64,000 nt of DNA from Incurvaria masculella (Eukaryota > Arthropoda > Insecta > Lepidoptera > Incurvariidae), in assembly GCA_946894095.1 (NCBI GenBank), contig OX335645.2, positions 11,121,001 to 11,185,000 of the forward strand, in the 5' to 3' direction. How positions within the stretch are numbered: position 1 is the first letter of the stretch; the number at the start of each line of letters is the position of its first letter. A program made the translations under genes and the position numbers. Below are positions 42,873 through 53,769 of this stretch, one piece after another. The notes beneath the pieces were generated by a model, which saw nothing but the letters and a program-made list of their open reading frames with translations, ran no database searches and had not been told where the DNA came from.

Positions 42873-45063
42873 ATAAAATATTTTTAAATAAAAAAAGGAC
42901 CGCCTTCAAAAAAACCGGAACTAAAAAGCAAAAAATAATTGGTTACTTTTAATTAATGTACGAAAAGCTATTTTAATTCTAACTAATTATGTACAATTTC
43001 TTAATTTTTAATCATCTTTTGAAGTCGGTGCCTTGGGTAGAGTTCGCTTCGCACGCTGCTGACCGAACAGACACTATTTCAGCCGAACACACCCGAAGTC
43101 TACGAGAGCGTAAACAACCTGAGTCAGTAATGATTGGTCCACAGAGCATTTTGTCTAACTGGAGATGCCCTTAGCGTTGGTTTACGTGCAAGCTGATATC
43201 GATACAGCGCAGCGTACTGAAATTGGGTTTCAGCGATTATTATTAGTACTTTCGGGTTTATAAAGGCTGGACTGGTGAAGGAGGACGTTAATTCGCTGCT
43301 CTGTGTTGATTGGTACTGCCCTGCGACATCGTTGTCTGAACGAGACGATTTCTGCCGAAATTGGTGAGATCTGTACTAACCGCACACTTTCTCTCGTTTC
43401 GTTTTGACACGAAGTTGAGAGCAGACACCTCAAAGTCGCTACCTATTGTTTTCTGTTCTTTTTTATGTTTGTATTTTTTTTTGTTTTGTGTTATGTAGGT
43501 ATTTAGGTAGAATAAAAAGTACAAGCTACACCTACCTAAATATTTATCATATAAGTGGTCGTTGTTTTTATATTGGTTTGTTCGTAAGGTTTTCTTGTAA
43601 ATATTTTGTTTTTATTGTATTAGGTATTTAGTTTAAGTATAAGGCATATTTAAATTACAAAGTACTTGCCTAAATACCTACTTACATACGTTTTTCCGAC
43701 CAGTTTGTTCATGTAATTTTTGTTATTGTGTTTTGTTCAAGTAGGTAAATGTAAGTAGCTACCTACTTATATTTCTTTCTTAGCCATAGGTAATATTAAT
43801 CTAACTACTTGCAGCCCTTAAAGAACGTCTACCCAAGGCACCGACTTCAAAAGATGATTAAAAATTAAGAAATTGTACATAATTAGTTAGAATTAAAATA
43901 GCTTTTCGTACATTAATTAAAAGTAACCAATTATTTTTTGCTTTTTAGTTCCGGTTTTTTTGAAGGCGGTCCTTTTTTTATTTAAAAATATTTTATTTTT
44001 TGCTTTTTAGTGGTGGCGTAACTTTTAAGTCAAGGTGGGCGAGCCCTCCTGCTCAACTTCACATACAAAGTGGAAAGAAGATATACATACATATACAATT
44101 CAATACAATACAATGAACGAGCATTAGCAGAAATACAACCATTGAGAAATCTCATTTCTGACGAAAGGTAGACCGGTAACTATCTGGATTCATGAGTTCA
44201 CGGTTGATACGTACGATAATTGATACGATGAGATCACGTGAGATAGAGTGCTGTGACAGACGGACGGACGGACGGACAGCGGAAGTTGGTGCCCTTTGGG
44301 AACGGAACCCTAAAAAGACAAAACAACGATGAACCGGAACCGCTGAGCTTCTGAATTTCTCATCCTACCATCGTTCCGGATAGTCTGTTTCTTGCGTAAG
44401 TTTAAGTTGTATGAAAATGTGTACATATCGGCCTCGTTTATCCCCCCTTAACAGTTGAATTTTGTAAAATCCGTTGTGAGCGAGCCTTTTCGAATTAACA
44501 AGAAGTCACTGAAAATTTTAAGTTTCGAGGATAATTGGTTTCAGAGATCTCAACATGAGTGGTTTTCGCCTAAATGTGTTCATTTTGACCTGTTTTACCC
44601 CCCTAATAGTATAATTTCCAAAAATATTTTCTTCTTAAGAATTCCCATCTAAAACAAAACATACTCTGACATTTCTGGGTTCAGCGGCTCTAGAGATAGA
44701 AATGTGTACAATTTGCCCTCTTTTACCCCCCTTGAATACCCCCAACAGTTGAAGTAAAAAAAAACCTCTCATACTGAGCAATCTCACCCGAAAAGAAAGC
44801 TACTGTAACTAAAAAATCACTTTTCTGGGTTCGCGGGGTTAAGAAATTCGATGTTTGTTATAGTTAAGTACCAAACTACTGAACCGATTTTGATAAAAAA
44901 AAAATGGGACCAACTAGAAAGTATACCCTTTCGAACAAAAAAAGAATTTTCCAAATCGGTCCACGGGTCTTCGAGTAATCGGTGAACATACATAAAAAAA
45001 AAAAAAAAAAAAAAAAGATTCCGACGAATTGATAACCTCCTCCTTTTTTGAAGTCGGTTAAAA
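42873..45063 (+). mobile_element. Large foldback element with identical 169-bp arms
   Basis: 42873-43041 and 43828-43996 are exact reverse complements over 169 bp (compared base by base). Within each arm are GACCGCCTTCAAAAAAACCG and TTTTGAAGTCGGTGCC, which tie it to the ACCGACTTC family. About 870 bp beyond the second arm, 44880-45063 carries AACCGATTTTGATAAAA, CTAGAAAGTATACCC, an A24 tract, then GACGAATTGATAACCTCCTC and GAAGTCGGTTA, the same tail as the TTAGG foldbacks. I infer one large relative spanning the whole interval. The 786-bp loop (43042-43827) has no domain. It could also be two adjacent insertions. Confidence 0.7.
44245..44315 (+). mobile_element. Fragment of the GTGCGAGTCGGACTCGCAC MITE family
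   Basis: GTGCTGTGACAGACGGACGG, GACAGCGGAAGTTGGTGCCC and TTTGGGAACGGAACCCTAAA preserve only the tetranucleotide tract and the right end, with an internal deletion between them. It is embedded in the larger element at 42873-45063. Confidence 0.75.
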
Positions 45064-46429
45064 ATGGACAGACGCCGGAGCCAGACTAAGGGTATTTTCT
45101 CACTTTTTTCGACTGGACCCTAAAAAAGTGTTTTACATCGACATAACACATACGGAAATAATGTAAGACCTTACCTCTCTAACCACTATCATAGATAATG
45201 CTACTATTCTAAAGCCACAATCACCTCAATGAATTTCACCAGAGTACATTCCGCTAAAGTTAAGCGGAGCTCCGCGGTGGGGGGGGGGGGGGGGGGGTGG
45301 CCGCCCCGGCTCCAGGTAGCCGAGTCCTTCCCCCCCCCCTCCCCGCCCCGCACCCAGGGAGCAATAACAAAGAGGCTGCGGAGTCCCGCGGAGGAGGAAG
45401 TGGGCACGCGCACTAACAATGCGGACGAGATCGGGGCGCCTCACTTTTACAATGGCGATCTTTTGTACATTCGCACGGGTAAACACCCATTCTATTTATG
45501 CGATAAGTTGGTATTACACGATAAAAAAACCCTTTATTATAATAGCACTTTTATATCTATAAATAAAAAGAATGCAAAATAAAAACAATAAATCGTGAAT
45601 AAACTCCAAATAAATAAAAAAATTTGATACAGCGTAACAAGTTGAGGGGTAGTTGGACTGTGTATTCGTTATCATTTTAGTTAGAAGAGATTTTAAGAGA
45701 GAAACAGTTATAATTGTAAATACTTGAAAAGTACACATTGATTTGACCGCGTTAAATTTATTGCAAAACCACAGAACAGAGCACAAAACATTTTTGCGAG
45801 AAAATCTCAGTCTGAGCCTTGCATTTTTGCTGAGTACCGTCAGTTTGAAAACGAGTAAATTGTGGATTTTTGCTCATCGCTAATTTTGTATAGGCGGCAG
45901 AGATGGCGGCCGAATCGTCCGGCAGTAGCATCGAGTTTGGAGTACTCGTAGTCATCAAAATAAAACATTTCAATTGACTACCGGGAAGTGGCTCATTCAT
46001 GGCATCCTGCACGCGCAATTTGTAATGCCTTAATAAATTGATCTACCTACCTTACGACTAGGTCGTTTGATTATATCTGGAATTAAAAATCACCTGAAGT
46101 TTAGTGTACATAATGAATGTATAAATATCGACACTGCCAGGCGACTTATTTCTCTTTCCAATTTTGTGGTGGGGTCAATGATTTTGCCTTGACTTTCTAA
46201 AAAGAGCGAACTCGAAGCCTAGTTTCAAATGGAATGAAACAATTTCCTCTTAAGTTACAGAAAATTGGTGAAAATTGTGAAATGGTATATGTAAGTATTA
46301 AGAATATTACAAAACGCTCTGAAACGAAAAATAATGATCACCACTATCGGAGAGCAATCCGCATGTAAGCAGCTTAAAAATATTGATCATGAAAGGGTAT
46401 TCCTTTATTTAAAACTTACGACTAGGTTA
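45064..46429. other. No gene recognised; G19 tract at 45279-45297
   Basis: A run of 19 G is followed by a second C-rich segment (45330-45350), giving frames on both strands with poly-Gly or poly-Pro that are low-complexity artefacts. The rest is AT-rich and unassigned. Confidence 0.4.
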
Positions 46430-46431
46430 CC

Positions 46432-46507
46432 TGAAATCCGAAAATTAACTTTCGGTTACATTGCATATTTAGATGGTGTAACCGAAAGGTAACTTTGGGA
46501 TTTTGGG
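46432..46507. mobile_element. Palindromic MITE, second copy of the 20450-20578 family
   Basis: GTTACCTGAAATCCGAAAAT, TAACTTTCGGTTACATTGCA, TGGTGTAACCGAAAGGTAAC and TTTGGGATTTTGG form a near-palindrome matching the core of the element at 20.5 kb. The outer CCACCTCCAG arms are missing. Confidence 0.75.
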
Positions 46508-47210
46508 AGAACCAACGGATCCTCTAGATCCTTTATCTATAGATTCGGTAAACAATGGAACGCCCTCTTAAACCCCTGCCGAGGTATTTATCCCAAAGTA
46601 CAAACTTAATGGACCCCATCCTTTAAACATGGTGTGACAAAACACCTGGCCGGCCGACATGGTTTTCGAAAGCCAATAAGCATCATCGGGCGCCTGTTAT
46701 GTGCCTGACGTATGTCATTTGCCGCGATTATAAAAAAATTACACAGTTTATTAATTTGAATAATATATTTCATAAATGCATGCTATAAGCATAGCTACAG
46801 GGAATACATTGCATAATTGTCGACGACCCCAAGGTATCTTTGAATTTAGAGACCCTCCAACTCTGAAGGGATGTAGGGTCTCTCTCTATGTTCTACCGTC
46901 TTTACCATGGAGAATGCTCGTCGGAGCTGCATGACACTGTGCCTCCGTCCCCTTTCTACCATCGCACAACGCGGAACAGGCAGGAAATGCACCCGTTCAC
47001 TGTCAAGATTCCAAAAATCTGAACCAACCGATCCTCTAGGTCCTTTATCTATAGGTCCGGTAAACTATGGAATGTACTTACCTGCCGAGTTATTTCCCTC
47101 AAAGTACAACCTGGGGTCCTTCAAACATGGTGTAAAGAAGCACCTGTCCGGCCGGCATGTTTTTCCAAGCCCATGCTAATGGGCGTAGTCGGGCACCTTT
47201 ACAGATCCTG
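46508..47210 (+). pseudogene. Two overlapping LINE C-terminal fragments
   Basis: 46508-46700 and 46900-47210 each contain ACC(G/A)ATCCTCTAG(A/G)TCCTTTA, a GGTAAAC(A/T)ATGGAA block, TTTAAACATGGTGT or TTCAAACATGGTGT, and CACCTG(G/T)CCGGCCG(A/G)CATG. The frame at 46907-47179 ends NLGSFKHGVKKHLSGRHVF, typical of the extreme C terminus of many lepidopteran non-LTR proteins. Both copies are broken. Between them lies the matching upstream text of the second copy (GAGACCCTCCAACTCTGAAG). Confidence 0.65.
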
Positions 47211-47310
47211 GCTTAGACCATATGCCGCGGTTTACTTAAACAAAATCTGTATAGTCGAAATCCGCAGCATATGTACACCACCAGCATTAATTTAGTTGTC
47301 TATCATCACT

Positions 47311-48165
47311 ACTACATAGTATAAAACAAAGTCGCTTTCTCTGTCCCTATATCCCTATGTATGCCTAAATCTTTAAAACATCGCAACTGATTGTGATACG
47401 GTTTTTTTTTTATAGATAGAGTGATTGAAGAGGAAGGTCTATATGTAAAATATCATCCATTAAATAGTGGAGAAATACTGTTTTTTTTGAGGTTTCCAAT
47501 GTGATGTCGTAAAAAATTTCATTTTTTCCGCTTACATTGCAAACGCAGGCTGAACCCTACGAGATTTATCAAAATAATGCACTAAGTATTGTACACATTG
47601 AAAAGGTCTATAGAAAACTCCGCGATGGTATATGTCTATCTCTTATGGATATCCCGCAATATTTTTTTTTGTCATTTACTTTTTACGACAAATAATGGCT
47701 AATTTTCGAACCGATTTTAACAATACAGAATTAATCCTTATCCAATTAAATACCTTAAATACATTGTTGATTTAATATATATTTATATGGCCATTTACAT
47801 CGTATGATTTAAATGAATATTTTCGAAGATATTACAGATTAAAAATTGCTGGAAGTAGCGTTTGCGGCGGTACCGGCCGGCCGGGGCGGGGCCGGCGCGC
47901 GGGAGCGTGCCTATAAATAGTGCATCGGAGGCCGCGTTCCTCCCTATAGCACTTTGAATTTAGCAGCGATCGGACGCTTTTATTATCGGAGCTCTCTAAT
48001 ATCTAATAATCATCTAATAATAATATCTAAGTTTTTTTTTATTTCAAATATTTCAATGTAGGAACTCTGCGTAAAAAGGGTTTATTTGTGTATCATTGTG
48101 TCAAAATAATATTTTTTTAAATGATATTATGCCGGTGCAAAGCCGGGACGGGCTGCTAGTGTTTT
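47311..48165 (-). mobile_element. CTAGCAGCCCG element, short copy (855 bp)
   Basis: On the minus strand it starts CACTAGCAGCCCGTCCCGGC, TTTGCACCGGCATAATATC, and ends AAAGCGACTTTGTTTTATAC then TATGTAGTAGTGATG. It shares both flanks with the 2-kb copies at 50805 and 56693 but lacks their inner 1.2 kb. It contains a GC-rich block (47860-47910) with GGGGCGGGGCCGG, followed 20 bp on by CCTATAAATAG on the plus strand. Confidence 0.8.
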
Positions 48166-48535
48166 AATAAAATTCAAAAATGTAATCAAACAAAGTGATA
48201 TCAAATGGAACGCAGTTGTCTTATGTTAATTGACAGCTGACAGGGCGACTGTCCCGCCATCATTGTCATGCAGTCACCGGCTAGTCTCGCCTAGCCTCGT
48301 CTCTTCGCCTTAGTTGGGTTGCGCGTGCGCTGGTTTATAGCCGTTCTTAACCTAAATATGGCGGCGGAATAGTAATGCGTAAAGTTAAATTGATGATGTC
48401 ATTATGGTGCCTTGTCTGTTAGCTTTATTCAGGCGAATGTATTTCGGGAAGGGATCTGCGTACGCTACGTGCTTATGTCAAATGTTTGTCGCTTCAGTCC
48501 AATTGTTTGATTGCTAATACCAAAGTGACCGTCAT
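48166..48535. other. No feature recognised
   Basis: Sequence between two repeats with no supported frame. Confidence 0.35.
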
Positions 48536-49060
48536 ATATTAGCCTAACATATCACATGGGAAGTAGGTGCCATGCCAGGACCTTCCTATTATTTCTCGGT
48601 TACGTTGTACTGGATGGAAAACACGGACCATTTTCATTGCCGCTTCGACCATCGTTCATTCAATGCGATGGTACCAACCCGGGCGGGATTAACCCTACCA
48701 CCTAGTAAGTAAGAAATAGGACCTACAGTTTTACGTGAAATCCGAACCACGGCCAGCCTCAACTGGATGGTCGAAGCGGCAATTAAAATTGTCCGTATTT
48801 TCCACTAGTTCAATGTAGCCGAGCAATATAAGGAAGATTCTGGCATGGCGCCTAGTTCACATATGGTGTGTTAGGCTAATATCTGAAGTTCAGTTTGGTA
48901 TTAGTCATCCATGTCCAGTTACATAAAAAAAGTCTTAACGGTTGAAAATGGTCACCCATCCAGAACCCAAACGCGCTCAGAGGTGCTTTACCAAGATTAT
49001 CGAATCGCAAGGCGTCGCGCCACCGGCGCGGTACCGGGCTACCGAGGCTGACAATATGAG
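48536..49060 (-). mobile_element. SINE-like repeat carrying an inverted duplication of its 3' part
   Basis: The head, on the minus strand from 49052, reads CAGCCTCGGTAGCCCGGTAC, then AAAGCACCTCTGAGCGCG and TGGATGGGTGACC, like the head at 10.7-10.85 kb. The body arms 48536-48653 and 48766-48882 are inverted copies of each other, with roughly 80% identity by eye (GGTGCCATGCCAGGACCTTC versus GAAGATTCTGGCATGGCGCC). The result is a hairpin with a 112-nt loop holding CCAACCCGGGCGGGATTAAC. Confidence 0.6.
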
Positions 49061-49664
49061 ACAGGATGCCTCATCAATTCGATTGCGAGATCAAGTCGTT
49101 GCGATTATTTCGGCGCTCGGGCGGGTTAGGTTGTGGGTTCCTCAGATAAGCTGCGGTCACCCCAAACGCAGCTCACTGGATAAGTCAAGGTGATAACCTC
49201 AGAATATCAATCTTATGAGGTGATGAAAGATGATTGATGAAAATAAATTCAGTAGAGGTTATCAAAATGACAATTTTAATTGGAACGCATGTACATACTT
49301 TAGTATATCTCCACTATGTGAAATCCGCATAATATGTAGGTATTGCGAGAATCGGAAACTTGGTGAGGAATTTGTCACGTGCGGGGAAAATAACGTTGAA
49401 CCGTCAAGAATAAGATCATTCAAGATCAAAAACTTGTTTCCAAAATTAATAAAAAAATGCATTCATAATATTATTTTGGTCATGTTATAACATAGAAGAA
49501 CAGCAAAAATACGTAATGTACTACCACTAATATTTTTTAATTTATTGGCCACTTACTTGTGAGCTCGATTCGGCGGACAATGGGTGGGCAGAGAATTACA
49601 CAATAATGGTCTATGTAAAAAAACGTATAAGAATAGTTAGAAAGAATCATCCTGTCATGATTTT
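49061..49664. other. No gene recognised
   Basis: Frames on both strands at 49230-49490 lack domains. No repeat was seen. Confidence 0.35.
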
Positions 49665-50325
49665 TAACCGACTTCAAAAAAAGGAGGAGGTTATCAATTC
49701 GTCTGTATGTTTTTTTTTTTTTTTGTTTTTTTTGTTTTTTTTTTTTATGTTTGTTACCTCATAACTTTTTCCTGGGTGAACCGATTTTGATGATTATTTT
49801 TTTAAATGATAGCTAGTGCTTCCCAAGTGGTCCCATTTTAATTTGGTTAAGTTCTGACAATGATATCCATGAGAAAATCATAAAAGTCTTAAATTTGTAT
49901 TAAGATGTGCGCGACAAATGGACGAATAACTCAATATAACGCCAACCGATTTCGGTGATTCTTTTTTTATTGGAAAGGACGTGTTCAAATTAGTAAGTGT
50001 ACTTAAGATTCACTAAAAATTAACAAATAAAAAAAAATTTAACAAAAAAAATAACCGACTTCAAAGAAAAAGCACTAAAAAGTAAAAAATAATGTTCATT
50101 TTTGTAGTTACGATTTCTGTTATTTTTTGAGTCGGTGTCAGCCAAGGTTAGGTTAGGTTAGGTTAGGTTAGGTTAGGTTAGGTTCTCTTGATTGGCGCAG
50201 CGCGTGCCCGGCTGACGCCGACTCAAAAAATAACAGAAATCGTAACTACAAAAATGAACATTATTTTTTACTTTTTAGTGCTTTTTCTTTGAAGTCGGTT
50301 ATTTTTTTTGTTAAATTTTTTTTTA
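49665..50325 (+). mobile_element. ACCGACTTC foldback element with (TTAGG)n tip, copy 3
   Basis: Starts TAACCGACTTCAAAAAAAGG, followed by a long T tract (49708-49745, with two G interruptions), GGGTGAACCGATTTTGATGA and CGACAAATGGACGAATAACT. Hairpin arms at about 50040-50145 and 50202-50325 flank GGTTA repeats. It has the same orientation as copy 2. The complete TIR here is the best guide to the family's true end. Confidence 0.85.
50146..50183 (+). repeat. Interstitial telomeric-type (TTAGG)7.6 tract
   Basis: Seven GGTTA units plus GGT at the hairpin tip of copy 3. Unit number and both junctions (CAGCCAA before, TCTCTTGATTGGCGCAGCGC after) match the other copies. Confidence 0.95.
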
Positions 50326-50804
50326 AAGCACAGATTGCCGAGTTAGGCTCAGTGATCCGTCCGTGGGCCTGGGTAACGCCCGCCCTCAGGTGTTGCAGCT
50401 AACGTCCGCAATCCGAAGGTTTTTTTTTTTTTTAGTGCATATACCTACTAAAAGTAAAAACGTTTTCAATTCAATTTGGTCCCCTAGCATGTGGACCTAT
50501 AAAAAAAAACAGGTTTTGTTTTAACTTACCTATAGATATGTAATGTACATATTAAATCTTCTCACGATCAATGCGCAGTTTCAGATTGAAACGATCAGCT
50601 AACTATGCTTTTTCACATGTTGTGTTCTATGTGTTGATGGAAATAAAATTATTTAACGATTCGTTGCGCGTAGAGTGCAAGCAACACCAAGGATCGATTG
50701 ATTTGAAGCTTTCGCTTTCGTCCAACAATAATAACAAATTAGAGCAGCGGTGACGAGTGTGACAAGTGAAGCGTGCACAGAAAATATTAAAAGGGGAATT
50801 ATTT
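50326..50804. other. No gene recognised
   Basis: Includes a GC-richer piece (50350-50420) with GGGCCTGGGTAACGCCCGCC next to a T16 run. Frames at 50571-50753 and 50880-50653 lack domains. Confidence 0.35.
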
Positions 50805-52852
50805 GGAGACTAGCAGCCCGTTCCGGCTTTGCACGGGCATAATATAATTGAAAAAATATTATTTTGACACAATGATACACAAATAAACCCCTTATTACGT
50901 AGAGTTCCTAAAAAAAGAGCATATACCTACATTGAAATATTTGAAATAAAAATAACAAATTTTGTGAATATATTTTTTTGTATTTTTTTTTCTTTTTTTG
51001 TATTTTTTACTTTTATGTATTTACTATACTATTAATTATTTTAAAAAGGTCATAACCACAAAACAAAGCCATTAAATAAATAATTTATTGAGTTAAAGCC
51101 AGGGAGTAAACATTATTTGATGTTGTTTTATTTTTCACTAAATAATTAGCTTAACTGTTATTATGATACTTTTGAGATTACCGCGGTCGTTAGACATGTT
51201 TGAAAAATGTTACGGCTTTGGAGAATGTCTTTGGAGAGTGTATCTTTCTGCCGCGTGAAAAGCCGTAACATTTTTCAAACATGTTTAACTGTTATTAGCT
51301 ACCTACATCTACTACTATAACCTACAACTAAAAAGTATTTAATCGAAAATCATAAAAACTATTTAAGTCACTTATTTATTAGGATAACTAAATGTACAAC
51401 ATATATTAATGGGTCTAGTTCTGAAAATAACTTTTTGAATGCGTTTAGTTACCTACTAAACTAATTATCATCAAGCGACGAAATATTATCAAGCGATAAT
51501 TTCTTAAATCCCGCACACGGCTGCTGCGTAGGGAGCCGACTGACTCCCATCCCGTATCTCTGAGTGACGCCTACAAACTCTAAAACGCATAGTTTGCCAA
51601 AGGGAAGTTTTTTCTAATTTTTAAACTCATGATATCGAAATGTCGGAATCGAATAATTCAAAAAGTAATACAAAGGTATTAAAACAGTCTTAAATTATAA
51701 TTTATTTATTTTGATAAGGATTCATATCTGGGTACAAATAAAGAGCCTTTTCTAGCGGCGGTATTTAAATTTTTATTTTAAAATAAATGCGCACTTATTG
51801 TGACATAACTATAATAGTTAGATGTATGCTGTCGCGACATTTTTTGTAGATAATAATGTGTTCTATAAAATTGTACTACATCATTTTGTTCTATCGTGAA
51901 TAGTTTTCGCAGCGCACGCGATGTAAGGAACATTCTTGGTAATTTTTTTGCACCTTGGGTTACGTTATCGGAGTTTTGGTAAGGATCCCAATTTTTTTTA
52001 AGATAAAACATAGTCTATGTCCCTCGGATAGACTGTAGCTTTCCAGCGGTGAAATAATTTTTCAAATCCGTTCAGTAGTTTCCTATCTGTTCATGTATTT
52101 GAGCCTATTCGGTTCAAATACACAAACAATCAAACCTTTCCTCTTTATATAATAGTATAGATAGAGTATAGATTAGAGATCTCCGATAATAAACGCGTCC
52201 GATCGCTGCTAAATTCAAAGTGCTAGAACCGCAGCCTCCGACGCACTATTTCTAGGCACGCTCCCACCGCCCCGGCCAGCCGGTACTGCCGCAAACCTAC
52301 GTCCCGCAACTTTTAAATCTGTAATATCTTCGAAAATATTCATTTAAATCATATGCTGTAAACGGCGATATAAATCTATATTAAATCAACAATGTATTTA
52401 AGGTATTTAATTGGATAAAGATTAATGCTGTATTGGTTAAAATCGCCTCGAAAATTAGCCATTATTTGTCGTAAAAAGTTAATGACAAAAAAAATTTATT
52501 GTGGTATATCCATAAGAGATAGACATATACCATCGCGGAGTTTTCTGTAGACTTTTTCAATGTGTAAAATATTTAGTACATTATTTCGATAAATCTCGTA
52601 GGATTCAGCCTGCGTTTGCAATGTAAGCGAAAAAAATTTAATTTATTACGACATCACATTGGAAACCTCAAAAATAACAGTATTTCTCCACTATTTAATG
52701 GATGTTTTTATACATATAAACCTTCCTCTTCAATCACTCTATCTATTAAAAAAACCGCATCAAAATCCGTTGCGTAGTTTTAAAGATTTAAGCGAACATG
52801 GGGATATAGGGACAGAGAAAGTGACTTTGTTTTATACTATGTAGTGATTACA
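50805..52852 (+). mobile_element. CTAGCAGCCCG element, long copy A (2.05 kb)
   Basis: Starts GACTAGCAGCCCGTTCCGGC, TTTGCACGGGCATAATATAA, and ends GACTTTGTTTTATACTATGT then AGTGATT. The inner part (about 50950-52170) contains a block ending ATCCGTTCAGTAGTTTCC, ACAAACAATCAAACC and TATATAATAGTATAGATAGA, which looks like the end of another interspersed element, so the long form is itself composite. Copy B at 56693 matches it nearly throughout. A 77-codon minus frame (52011-51778) is kept in both copies but has no domain. The outer family is a common lepidopteran repeat of uncertain class. Confidence 0.8.
51194..51284. repeat. 25-bp perfect inverted repeat unique to copy A
   Basis: ACATGTTTGAAAAATGTTAC plus GGCTT (51194-51218) is exactly reversed at 51260-51284. 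Copy B has the first arm and then goes directly from CTTCCTGCGCGCG to TATTAGCTACC, lacking the second arm. The second arm is therefore a local inverted duplication in A or a deletion in B. Confidence 0.9.
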
Positions 52853-53033
52853 AAAAGTAACTGACCAAATTGATAACTATGGACATGAGTATTTCAGTTT
52901 AACAATGTATACACACAATTTATGCAATACAAACACAACTAAAAAAAATATTTTTTTTAAGTGTAATTTATTCAGTTTTAATTGCGACGGAACAGAACTC
53001 ATTTAGAGAGGAAGTATATTTTTTATCGTTTTT

Positions 53034-53331
53034 AGGGTTTCGTACCCAAAGGGTGAAAACGGAACCCTATTACTAAGCCTCCGCTGTCCGTCCGTCCGTC
53101 CGTCCGTCCGTCCGTCTGTCTGTCACAGGGCTGTATCTCAGTAACCGTAACAGATAGACAGCTAAAATTTTCACAGAGTGTGTATTTATTTTGCCGCTAT
53201 AACAACAAATAGGTAAGATTAAAAATAATTAAAATTAAAGGGGGCCCCATACAAAAAACCTGATTTTTTTTTGGTACGATGGTACGGAACCCTTCGTGTG
53301 CGAGTCCGACTTGCACTTGGCCGGTTTTTGA
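53034..53331 (-). mobile_element. MITE of the GTGCGAGTCGGACTCGCAC family, copy 5
   Basis: On the minus strand from AAAACCGGCCAAGTGCAAGT (one substitution in the palindrome) through GTTGTTATAGCGGC and the GGAC tract to ACGAAACCCTAAAA. It lies immediately beside LINE sequence (53339 onward) and may have inserted into that LINE or its flank. Confidence 0.85.
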
Positions 53332-53338
53332 AGATTTC

Positions 53339-53745
53339 AAGAGAAGCAGAACACCTGATATCAAGAGGTCATTTATTCCAAAGGCGGGCCGCATTAACAG
53401 TAAAAGAACTCGCTAAAACAAGTACTCTTGTGTGACGGTATCAGAAGAAGAAAGTTGTCAACTGACCTGAGAGGTAAGCCATGGGATGACAAGAAATTGA
53501 AACTATCCCTGAGGTAAGGTAGGAGGTTTTTGAGGATTGTATAACAGAGAGCGAGGACATACGATTGCCTTCGAAGACGGATGTTGAGCCACTAAAGCCG
53601 ATCAGGTAAGCTGAAATGTGGTCATAATTAAGAAGTCCTTAAATAAAACGAATGCAGTAGTTGAGAAGGCGATCAAACTTATTGTAATAGTCGAAGTAGG
53701 CACCATTTGAAACGCAAGAAACAAGGACAAGTTGTAAAAAGTCTT
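53339..53745 (-). pseudogene. Diverged C-terminal LINE fragment
   Basis: On the minus strand CATCCCATGGCTTACCTCTC corresponds to the 'SHGLPLRSSNN' segment of the 23.6-kb LINE, preceded by text for the 'RKRRNTHVLSL' region (CGTCTTCGAAGGCAATCGTA) and 'YNKFDRLLNYCIRFI' (ATAAGTTTGATCGCCTTCTC). The order and spacing are those of the last 150 residues of the ORF at 23576-25009. Frameshifts are present, so it is an old relative. Confidence 0.65.
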
Positions 53746-53769
53746 ACTTGTGCATTCATATTTTTATTA

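Noticed and set aside
45226..45486. Gly- or Pro-rich frames around the G19 tract
   Set aside because: They are homopolymer translations in both strands, with no domain and poor sequence reliability.
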